NCBI GenBank assembly: GCA_902783735.1
Contig: CACZSE010000128.1
Coordinates: 1 to 22,587 of the forward strand
From: an uncultured Lachnospiraceae bacterium
Lineage (GTDB): Bacteria; Bacillota; Clostridia; Lachnospirales; Lachnospiraceae
DNA length: 22,587 bases
Reading direction: 5' to 3'
Position numbers and translations under genes: made by a program. A model generated the notes under the pieces. That model was given only the letters and a program-made list of their open reading frames with translations, was not told the origin of the DNA and did not search any database. Shown in pieces: positions 16,517 to 22,587 of the stretch. How positions within the stretch are numbered: position 1 is the stretch's first letter; each line of letters starts with the position of its first letter.

Positions 16517-17491
16517 TCAATATGTCCTCACTATACTCTTTTTGGTTTCCCATGTGTAATAGGAAGGACGTTTGCAAAGACAGACAAGCAAGATAAATAA
16601 GCCTGGTATGGCAAATGCATTAAATTTAATATTTGCATACATGGCACACAATATAATAATGATCGATAAAGCATATTTTACGATATGATCAAACATGAGA
16701 GGGACATTGAAACGATGTCTCTTTTTGGTATTAAGAGCTTCTGAAAGATCCCGTATAACGTCATTCATTGAATGATAACGCTTATTTGGATCTGTCATGG
16801 TACATCTTTTGACTATATCAGAGCAGGCGCGTGAGATATGCTTATTTATATATTCGGGACATAATCTGCCCCTGCGGTCCCGGTATTCGATATTACTTAG
16901 CGTGAGCAGTCTGTACATTGTCATGCCAAAGGAGTATACATCGGAATAAATATCCAAATGAATCCCTTCGTTGTTGTCTTTGATTTCTTTTGGAGCAAAA
17001 AAGCGGGTGGAACTGATCCTGATATTATTATTACGGACAGTATAGGTATAAGTACTTCCGAGATCCACAAGACGGATATCACCACTGTTAGTTAACATAA
17101 TATTATCGGGTTTGCAATCCATATATAAAAGAGGTGTTTTCAGATTATGAAGATAATTCATAGCTTTGGCTACTTCTGTCATCCACCTTATGATCGTTTT
17201 TTCATTTGGAGCATGCGACCTGCAATATTCACTGAGAGTAATGCCCTCCACGCGATCCATTATCACGAATTCGCACATATCCTGTCTGATCACGTCGACA
17301 ATACGCACAAATGCATTATTATCAACACTTTTCAGGGCTTCTATTTCGTTTTCGTTATGCATTATACATTCCTTTACCGCCCAGTATTTATCAAGCTTAT
17401 TGTCATAGACAAGATAAACGCTTCCGTTTGCTCCTTTTCCAAGCTTTTCTTTGCATATATATCGATCTGCGATAACATATCCTTCATTCAT
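16517..17491 (-). CDS. Membrane-tethered serine/threonine protein kinase (Hanks type, non-RD)
   Basis: 324 residues from the ATG at 17491. AAGGGG precedes it by about 10 bases, and the longer start at 17515 would overlap the phosphatase gene further. The glycine loop LGKGANGSV is at 17-25, the ATP-anchoring Lys is K40 (AVKE), and the catalytic loop YMDCKPDN at 123-130 has D125, K127 and N130. The metal-binding Asp is in DLG at 143-145, and FAPKE replaces the usual APE. HRD is changed to YMD, so this is a non-RD kinase with no arginine for activation-loop control, but the essential residues remain. After the kinase domain (to about 260), two short hydrophobic stretches (273-288 and 292-306) probably form a membrane hairpin; there is no PASTA sensor. 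Its first 8 bases overlap the phosphatase gene, pointing to coupled translation. The substrate is unknown. Confidence 0.9.
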   Translation of the reverse strand: MNEGYVIADRYICKEKLGKGANGSVYLVYDNKLDKYWAVKECIMHNENEIEALKSVDNNAFVRIVDVIRQDMCEFVIMDRVEGITLSEYCRSHAPNEKTIIRWMTEVAKAMNYLHNLKTPLLYMDCKPDNIMLTNSGDIRLVDLGSTYTYTVRNNNIRISSTRFFAPKEIKDNNEGIHLDIYSDVYSFGMTMYRLLTLSNIEYRDRRGRLCPEYINKHISRACSDIVKRCTMTDPNKRYHSMNDVIRDLSEALNTKKRHRFNVPLMFDHIVKYALSIIIILCAMYANIKFNAFAIPGLFILLVCLCKRPSYYTWETKKSIVRTY

Positions 17492-18173
17492 GTATATAAT
17501 TCCCCTTTCTTGCACATATGGCTATAGCACTGCAGTTGTCGGACTCTTTATTGTTTACTGCAGTATTATAAACTTCAATAAGACAGTTTTTTATATCTTC
17601 ATCACTTTTACAGTCGCCGATACGAAGATTAAGCAGACACGAACCTGTCCTTTTATAGAATCCGTCGCTGCACAATATAAAATTATCCCCGCTCTTTACT
17701 CTGAACCTTCTGTAGGGAATATGATTGAATGAACCGCTTCCAATGACAGAGGTCAGGCGACCTTTTGAGTCTACATTATCTTTTGTGAGCTGCTTCAGCC
17801 GGCGCTTACCTCCATAGATCCTACTGTCGCCGCATGACATTATAAGACCTTTGTTACCGTAGATCACAAGCAGACATACGGTGGTAGCACACCGGGTGAG
17901 AGCGTTGTGAGATATATAGAGAATACGTGACAGGTTTTTGTGTATTTTGTTTAATCGGATCGAAGATGTTCGATCATAATTATCAAAGTATTCTTTTAGA
18001 TTGTTGATGACCGTTCTGCTGGCATATTCTCCGTGATTCAGACCGCCGACTCCGTCGCATAGTGCACAAAAGAGCAGAGGTTTTGATGCATAATTGACGT
18101 GATAAAGGCATAAAGAGTCCTCGTTTATGGGACGAAGATTCTTTTCCCATAGATAATTAGATAAGAAATACAT
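17484..18173 (-). CDS. PP2C-family serine/threonine phosphatase
   Basis: 229 residues from the ATG at 18173, with AAGGAG just upstream; a longer frame to 18365 starts in A/T-rich non-coding sequence. The metal-site motifs are all visible: RPINEDS at 14-20, CDGVGG at 39-44, CGDSRIYG, the TSVIGS motif, CSDGFY and the final ESDNCSAIAI. It should therefore be an active Mg/Mn-dependent phosphatase, cytoplasmic, without a membrane segment. It is somewhat shorter than the usual 240-250 residues. It lies directly before the kinase gene with an 8-base overlap, the classic arrangement of a phosphatase reversing its partner kinase. It is on the strand opposite to the flanking housekeeping genes. Confidence 0.9.
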   Translation of the reverse strand: MYFLSNYLWEKNLRPINEDSLCLYHVNYASKPLLFCALCDGVGGLNHGEYASRTVINNLKEYFDNYDRTSSIRLNKIHKNLSRILYISHNALTRCATTVCLLVIYGNKGLIMSCGDSRIYGGKRRLKQLTKDNVDSKGRLTSVIGSGSFNHIPYRRFRVKSGDNFILCSDGFYKRTGSCLLNLRIGDCKSDEDIKNCLIEVYNTAVNNKESDNCSAIAICARKGNYIHE

Positions 18174-18279
18174 AGATTCTCCTTGTAAGTGAAATTTAAA
18201 AGATTGTCTTAAGACACCTATAACAGGTGTTTGAAAAAATAAAATTGAAAAATTTAAAAGAATAGATTCGCCAGTGGAT

Positions 18280-18308
18280 ATTTTACAATGAGTCAAAAAA
18301 TATGTAAA
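18280..18308 (-). promoter_or_regulatory. Promoter of the phosphatase-kinase cassette
   Basis: Read on the minus strand: -35 TTTACA at 18308-18303, exactly 17 bases, then -10 TAAAAT at 18285-18280. The predicted start at about 18273 gives a leader of about 100 bases with the small hairpin ACACCT/AGGTGT (18214-18219 with 18225-18230) before AAGGAG and the ATG at 18173. Confidence 0.55.
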
Positions 18309-18565
18309 GCATAAAAAATATATAACTATTGATATTGTATAAGCCGGAAAAAGCCTGATCCGCACCCTGCTAAATCGTGATTTGATTGTATGCGTTATCC
18401 GTAGTTGACATAACTATATAAAAGGACAATAAAACACCCTTGAGGACAGTCTTGAATCTATCATAACATATTTGATACACATGATACTGAGTGCTTAAAC
18501 CATGACTGAAGCAGTCAATGGAAATTCGCCAGTCAAAGTGATTCTTAGTATATAACATGAATGTC

Positions 18566-18628
18566 GCAAATAAGCAGATTTATGCGGGTTATTTGCAATA
18601 TCACGAAAATGACACAACTGTCATCGTG
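18566..18628. repeat. Two tandem strong inverted repeats (candidate structured RNA)
   Basis: First hairpin: GCAAATAA (18566-18573) with TTATTTGC (18589-18596), a perfect 8-bp stem with an inner GCA/TGC step. Second: CACGA (18602-18606) with TCGTG (18624-18628) continuing into TGACA (18610-18614) with TGTCA (18619-18623) across a 3-base bulge. Only 5 bases separate them. A smaller stem GACTG/CAGTC lies at 18504-18516. No T tract follows, so these are not simple terminators. The coding strand of any RNA is undetermined. Confidence 0.45.
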
Positions 18629-18692
18629 ATAGTTTTGAGAAAGACGCATATATTTATATGATAATGGCATTATACGATCAGGTGCAGTTATG

Positions 18693-18822
18693 AAGCCGGT
18701 CAAGAAATAGACTGTTCGGTCAATGTAAAAGTAACGGATGTTTGACAAGCTGATCATGTAAAAAATATTTTGTAAACCGGGCTTTTTTCTTTTATATAAA
18801 AGAATTGCATTGAGCACCCGGT
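18693..18822 (+). promoter_or_regulatory. Mutually exclusive pairings around a T tract upstream of ispG
   Basis: ACCGGGCTT (18776-18784) can pair backwards with AAGCCGGT (18693-18700, one bulged G), placing the T run at 18783-18788 after a stem like a terminator. Alternatively, its ACCGGG (18776-18781) can pair forwards with CCCGGT (18817-18822), enclosing the small palindrome CTTTTAT/ATAAAAG. The two foldings exclude each other, as in attenuators. The long loop in the first makes it speculative, and no upstream promoter is clear. Confidence 0.3.
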
Positions 18823-18834
18823 AGGCATTATTAT
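18805..18834 (+). promoter_or_regulatory. Promoter of ispG-polC
   Basis: -35 TTGCAT at 18805-18810, an 18-base spacer, and -10 TATTAT at 18829-18834. The start point should lie near 18840. A second, weaker candidate is TTGACA at 18742-18747 with TATTTT at 18766-18771, also 18 bases apart. Confidence 0.5.
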
Positions 18835-18839
18835 GTTAG

Positions 18840-18865
18840 AAGGGTGAAAAGAAGACATCACCTTT
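18840..18865 (+). promoter_or_regulatory. 5' hairpin of the ispG transcript
   Basis: AAGGGTGA (18840-18847) pairs with TCACCTTT (18858-18865) over 8 positions, including one G-T pair, with a 10-base loop. It would lie at the very 5' end of an mRNA started from the promoter at 18805-18834, where such stems often stabilise transcripts. It is about 45 bases before the ispG ATG. Confidence 0.4.
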
Positions 18866-18910
18866 GGTACGAATATGATCTAATGTGTACAAAGAGTAAG
18901 GAAGCGAAAA

Positions 18911-19966
18911 ATGGATAGAACAAAAACAAAAGTTATTCATATCGGTGACAGAGTGATAGGAGGAGGCAATCCGATCCTCATACAGTCAATGACAAATGTC
19001 CCGACCGAAGATACCGAAAGATGTGTTGAACAGATCCTTTTACTTGAAAAGGCGGGCTGCGATATAATCAGATGTACGGTTCCGACCATCGAGGCCGCAG
19101 AAAGTCTTGCGAGGATCAAAAAAAGGATTCATATCCCATTGGTGGCAGATATCCATTTTGACCATAAGATGGCTCTGGCTTCCATTGAAAACGGAGCAGA
19201 CAAGATAAGAATAAACCCCGGAAATATCGGCGGAAAAGAAAAACTGGCCGAAGTTGTTAAAGCGGCGAAAGAGAAGAATATACCGATAAGAGTCGGTGTA
19301 AACAGCGGATCTCTTGAAAAAGATATCGTACTAAGATATGGAGGAGTTACTGCCAAAGGAATTGTCGAGAGTGCTTTGGATAAAGTTCATATGATAGAAG
19401 ATTGCGGATATGACAATATCGTGATCAGCATAAAATCGTCGGATGTGATGATGTGTGTTGAGGCACATAAGCTTTTATCTCCGCAGACGGTTTATCCGCT
19501 TCATGTCGGAATAACCGAATCCGGAACAGTAAACAGCGGAAACATAAAATCGTCGATCGGTCTTGCGCTCATCTTAAATGAAGGAATAGGAGATACAATA
19601 AGAGTTTCTCTGACGGGAGATCCGGTAGAAGAGATAATCTCTGCGAAACTCATATTAAAGACTTTGGGCCTGAGAAAAGGCGGTATCGAGGTAGTCAGCT
19701 GTCCTACCTGCGGCAGGACAAAGATCGATATGATCAGTCTTGCAAATCAGGTAGAACGAATGGTAAGCGATTTTGATCTTGATATCAAAGTGGCAGTCAT
19801 GGGGTGTGCCGTAAACGGACCGGGAGAAGCAAAAGAGGCTGATATAGGTATTGCCGGAGGCGTAGGAGAGGGCCTTCTGATAAAAAAAGGACAGATAATA
19901 AGGAAGGTTGCGGAGGAGCAATTACTCAGTGTCCTGAAAGAAGAATTGATAAACTGGGAGAAATAA
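18911..19966 (+). CDS. ispG: (E)-4-hydroxy-3-methylbut-2-enyl-diphosphate synthase (flavodoxin-type IspG/GcpE)
   Basis: 351 residues, the short bacterial form without the extra plant domain. The barrel half contains NPILIQSMTN near 18-27, PLVADIHFDHKMAL near 77-90 and RINPGNIGG near 99-107. The C-terminal half has the iron-sulphur ligands in CPTCGR and MGCAVNGPGEAKEADIG, which hold a 4Fe-4S cluster. It reduces methylerythritol cyclodiphosphate to HMBPP, the penultimate MEP step, feeding uppS. AAGGAAG upstream supports the ATG. Dxr of the same pathway is 3.5 kb back, separated by rseP and the opposite-strand kinase cassette. Its stop codon shares a base with polC. Confidence 0.97.
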   Translation: MDRTKTKVIHIGDRVIGGGNPILIQSMTNVPTEDTERCVEQILLLEKAGCDIIRCTVPTIEAAESLARIKKRIHIPLVADIHFDHKMALASIENGADKIRINPGNIGGKEKLAEVVKAAKEKNIPIRVGVNSGSLEKDIVLRYGGVTAKGIVESALDKVHMIEDCGYDNIVISIKSSDVMMCVEAHKLLSPQTVYPLHVGITESGTVNSGNIKSSIGLALILNEGIGDTIRVSLTGDPVEEIISAKLILKTLGLRKGGIEVVSCPTCGRTKIDMISLANQVERMVSDFDLDIKVAVMGCAVNGPGEAKEADIGIAGGVGEGLLIKKGQIIRKVAEEQLLSVLKEELINWEK

Positions 19967-22587
19967 TGGAGACAAAACGTTTTTTTGAAGTGTTCAACAC
20001 TTTGTCGACAGATGAAGATTTAAGGATCTTGTTTTTTGAGACCGATGTAAGAAAGATATCCGTAAATCACAATAAGACATTGTTAAGAATATATATCACC
20101 TCCGATCATATCATTGAGAAAAAAGAGATCCTTCGGATGGAAAGGCTGATCGAAAAGCAGGTGATGAGAGATAAAAAGGTTGAGGTAAAGATCATTGAGG
20201 AATTTAATCTCTCAGGAACCTATAACGCCCGTAATCTTTTAGAAGCATATAATGACAGCATTTTGCTTGAACTTAAGGATAACTATCCGATCTTATATCC
20301 CATGTATAAGAAGGGAAAGATCGAGGTCGTTGATGATGAAAATATTGAAATAACGCTCATTGACAGTACACTGACAAGAGACAGAGTGGGTGAATTGTCC
20401 TGTATCCTCGAAAGGATCTTTGACGAGCGATGCGGACTGTTTGTTAAGTTTAAATTTAATTTTGAAAAAGCCGATGAAAGCTCTAAAGCCAGAGAAAGCG
20501 ACATCATGATCGAACGGGAAGTCGCCATGATAGCTTATCGGGCAGGATATGTGACCGATACTACCGAGAAGATAGACAGTGCTGTGGAAAAAAGCGATTC
20601 AGATACTTTACTTACAGCTGAAAAAGATGTATCCGAACAAAATATCGCTGCGGCTAAGCCTGTTGTACAGACGTCTAAGGAAGATGAGATAAAGAAGAGT
20701 GAAGCCGGTAAGAACAAAAATACGGAATCAGCCAGGGATTTCCGTAAGCCTTTAAAGCGCTCCGATAATCCGGATGTACTGTACGGTAAGGAATTTGAGG
20801 GAGACTCTGTCTTACTAAGTGAGCTGCTCGGTGACAGTGAAGAGATCATAATACATGGTCAGGTCATAAATGTGGATGAAAAACCCATAAGAAACGAAAA
20901 GACTATTTTCATGTTTGATATTACGGATTTTACCGATTCGATCTCTGTGAAGATCTTTGTACGTAACGATCAGTTGGATGAAATGCGAGCTTCTGTCAAA
21001 AACGGAGCTTTTATTAAAGTTAAGGGTGTTGCTTCGCTTGATTCATTTACTAAAGAGGTCAGCATAGGTTATGTTTCGGGTATCATGGCAGGCAAGGATT
21101 TCAGAAAGAAACGTATGGATTACAGCGTACGAAAAAGAGTTGAACTGCACTGCCATACCAAGATGTCTGATATGGATGGGGTTTCCGAGGTGTCGGATAT
21201 AGTGAAGACAGCTTATTCATGGGGACACCCAGCCATTGCCATAACCGATCACGGAGTTGTTCAGGCGTTTCCCGATGCCAACCATACATGGGAGGATCTT
21301 TGGAAAAAAGAAAAGAACAAACGTAAAGAAGCAGGAGATGAGAACCCGGATCAAAACGATTTCTTTAAGATCATTTACGGGGTAGAGGCATATATTGTTG
21401 ATGATCTTGCAAAGGTTGTTACCAATTCAAAAGGACAGGATATCAATGCTGAATTTGTTGTGTTTGATATAGAGACGACGGGCTTTTCACCGGTCAAGAA
21501 TCATATTACCGAGATCGGAGCAGTCAAGGTTAGAGACGGACAGGTTATTGACAGGTTTTCGACATTTGTAAATCCGATGGAGCCGATCCCGTACAGGATA
21601 GTAAAGCTTACAGGCATAACAGATGACATGGTCAGCGATGCGCCGTCCATAGAAGAGGTATTGCCGCAATTTAAAGAATTTGTCGGGGACAGCGTTCTTG
21701 TAGCTCACAATGCAAAGTTTGATACTTCTTTTATCTTTGAAAATGCTTCACGACAGGGAATAGTCTTTGAAGATACATATGTGGATACTCTTGAACTGTC
21801 AAGAAATCTCCTGCCTCACCTTCCGAAATATAAGCTGGATGTTGTATGTGAGGATCTTGGTGTGAGCCTTGAAGGACATCACAGAGCGGTAAATGATGCC
21901 GAAGCCACGGCTCAGTGCTTTATAAAGCTTATGAACATGGCTGTAGAAAAAGGAGCTAAACTGTTAGATGATCTTGACAGGCTGGAAAGTGAAGAAGATG
22001 AGGAGGCTGCACTTGTCAGCAAGGTAAAAAAACTAAGATCCCATCATGCCATCATACTGGCCAAAAACAATACCGGAAGGGTAAATCTGTATACGCTGGT
22101 ATCTCAATCCCATCTAAAGTTTGTACACAGAGGAAAGCCGATCATTCCCAAAAGCTATATCAACGCATACAGGGAGGGCTTGATCCTGGGAAGTGCCTGT
22201 GAAGCGGGAGAACTTTATCAGGCAATACTTGAAGACAGGCCTGAGTCCGAGATACTTGACATTGTCGGTTTTTATGATTATCTTGAGATCCAGCCGCTTG
22301 GAAATGATATGTTTATGATCGCTTCCGAGAAGATAGATGCGGTAAATTCCGTGGAGGATCTGCAAAATATAAACCGCCGTATAGTTGAACTGGGAGAAAG
22401 ATATGATAAGCCGGTTGTCGCAACCTGCGACGTGCATTTCCTTAATCCGGAAGATGAGATATACAGAAGGATAATCATGGCAGGCCAGGGCTTTGATGAT
22501 GCGGACGATCAGGCACCTTTATATTTAAGAACAACGGAAGAGATGCTTGAAGAGTTTAAGTACCTGGGAAGTGATAAAGCGGAGGAA
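19966..22587 (+). CDS. polC: DNA polymerase III alpha subunit, PolC type (Gram-positive), 3' part missing
   Basis: 874 codons are open to the window end; full PolC is about 1,430-1,500 residues, so the polymerase palm and fingers lie beyond. The ATG at 19966 shares its A with the ispG stop (TAATG), with GGGAG at 19956-19960. Regions seen: N-terminal domain (1-190), a charged, probably flexible linker (about 195-270), an OB-fold (about 290-385), then the first part of the PHP domain with ELHCHTKMSDMDG near 392 and ITDHGVVQAFP. The DnaQ-like 3'-5' exonuclease is inserted in PHP, with FDIETTGF near 500, HNAKFD and HHRAVNDAEAT (ending about 655). PHP then resumes (AIILAKNNTGRVNLY onward). Exonuclease acidic residues are intact, so proofreading is expected. 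It is the replicative leading-strand polymerase of Firmicutes. Confidence 0.97.
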   Translation, partial: METKRFFEVFNTLSTDEDLRILFFETDVRKISVNHNKTLLRIYITSDHIIEKKEILRMERLIEKQVMRDKKVEVKIIEEFNLSGTYNARNLLEAYNDSILLELKDNYPILYPMYKKGKIEVVDDENIEITLIDSTLTRDRVGELSCILERIFDERCGLFVKFKFNFEKADESSKARESDIMIEREVAMIAYRAGYVTDTTEKIDSAVEKSDSDTLLTAEKDVSEQNIAAAKPVVQTSKEDEIKKSEAGKNKNTESARDFRKPLKRSDNPDVLYGKEFEGDSVLLSELLGDSEEIIIHGQVINVDEKPIRNEKTIFMFDITDFTDSISVKIFVRNDQLDEMRASVKNGAFIKVKGVASLDSFTKEVSIGYVSGIMAGKDFRKKRMDYSVRKRVELHCHTKMSDMDGVSEVSDIVKTAYSWGHPAIAITDHGVVQAFPDANHTWEDLWKKEKNKRKEAGDENPDQNDFFKIIYGVEAYIVDDLAKVVTNSKGQDINAEFVVFDIETTGFSPVKNHITEIGAVKVRDGQVIDRFSTFVNPMEPIPYRIVKLTGITDDMVSDAPSIEEVLPQFKEFVGDSVLVAHNAKFDTSFIFENASRQGIVFEDTYVDTLELSRNLLPHLPKYKLDVVCEDLGVSLEGHHRAVNDAEATAQCFIKLMNMAVEKGAKLLDDLDRLESEEDEEAALVSKVKKLRSHHAIILAKNNTGRVNLYTLVSQSHLKFVHRGKPIIPKSYINAYREGLILGSACEAGELYQAILEDRPESEILDIVGFYDYLEIQPLGNDMFMIASEKIDAVNSVEDLQNINRRIVELGERYDKPVVATCDVHFLNPEDEIYRRIIMAGQGFDDADDQAPLYLRTTEEMLEEFKYLGSDKAEE

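Larger units (their letters stand above)
18174..18910. other. 737-bp non-coding, structure-rich region between the phosphatase and ispG
   Basis: No reading frame here has a ribosome site, recognisable motifs or convincing codon use; the two minus-strand frames at 18370-18558 and 18545-18817 look random. It holds the minus-strand promoter of the phosphatase, the plus-strand promoter of ispG, and several inverted repeats listed separately. The 10-mer ATTCGCCAGT occurs twice in the same orientation (18266-18275 and 18524-18533). Searches by eye for tmRNA, RNase P, SRP, 6S or T-box signatures found none. It may contain an unannotated RNA or be the scar of an insertion. Confidence 0.6.

Noticed and set aside
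18174..18365. Extended N-terminus with a membrane segment for the phosphatase
   Set aside because: The ATG at 18173 has AAGGAG directly upstream, and the extension covers A/T-rich sequence including the promoter.
18405..18430. TTGACA at 18405-18410 as promoter of a plus-strand small RNA
   Set aside because: The only -10-like hexamer (GACAAT) is 14 bases away, too short for sigma-A.
18370..18558. 62-residue minus-strand frame
   Set aside because: Short, without ribosome site; composition looks random.
18309..18804. tmRNA, RNase P RNA, SRP RNA, 6S RNA or T-box leader
   Set aside because: None of their conserved sequence blocks can be found on either strand.
18545..18817. 90-residue minus-strand frame in the intergenic region
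   Set aside because: No Shine-Dalgarno, no recognisable motif, and it runs through strong inverted repeats; more likely non-coding.

Overview
The window looks like chromosomal DNA from a low-to-medium G+C Gram-positive anaerobe of the Clostridia, most likely a Lachnospiraceae member (Butyrivibrio/Roseburia type). The evidence is a PolC-type replicative polymerase, the order pyrH-frr-uppS-cdsA-dxr-rseP-ispG-polC, strong Shine-Dalgarno sites, a bactofilin, and a cytoplasmic GH115 alpha-glucuronidase typical of plant-fibre degraders. The genus assignment is inference.

Layout. 1-1263 (minus) is rarA, cut at its 3' end by the window edge. A 93-bp divergent promoter region separates it from maf (1357-1992), which leads into a tightly spaced plus-strand run: a GH115 glucuronidase, a DUF4230 membrane-anchored protein and an unrecognised multi-spanning membrane protein (to 6426). 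After a 180-bp gap with a weak terminator and a leader that can fold over the ribosome binding site comes clpB (6607-9195). A clear promoter then starts a membrane-anchored NodB-type polysaccharide deacetylase, followed by a bactofilin.

11272-16513 is the classic housekeeping cluster: pyrH (UMP kinase), frr (ribosome recycling), uppS (undecaprenyl diphosphate), cdsA (CDP-diacylglycerol), dxr (MEP pathway) and rseP (site-2 protease). A neat terminator follows frr, and a second terminator-like hairpin lies inside the last codons of rseP.

16517-18173 (minus) is a two-gene cassette, a PP2C-type phosphatase and a membrane-tethered Ser/Thr kinase. It sits against the direction of the cluster, with a structured 737-bp non-coding stretch behind it. 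The cluster then resumes on the plus strand with ispG and polC, which share a start/stop base; polC is cut by the window end.

Functionally the window joins envelope precursor supply (uppS, cdsA, dxr, ispG), wall modification and cell shape (deacetylase, bactofilin), proteostasis (clpB, rseP, frr), DNA maintenance (rarA, polC), xylan side-chain removal (GH115) and a phosphorylation switch (kinase/phosphatase). I see no tRNA, rRNA, CRISPR array, transposase or prophage gene. The most notable features are the kinase/phosphatase cassette splitting a conserved cluster, the structured RNA-like region beside it, and the DUF4230/membrane-protein pair of unknown function.
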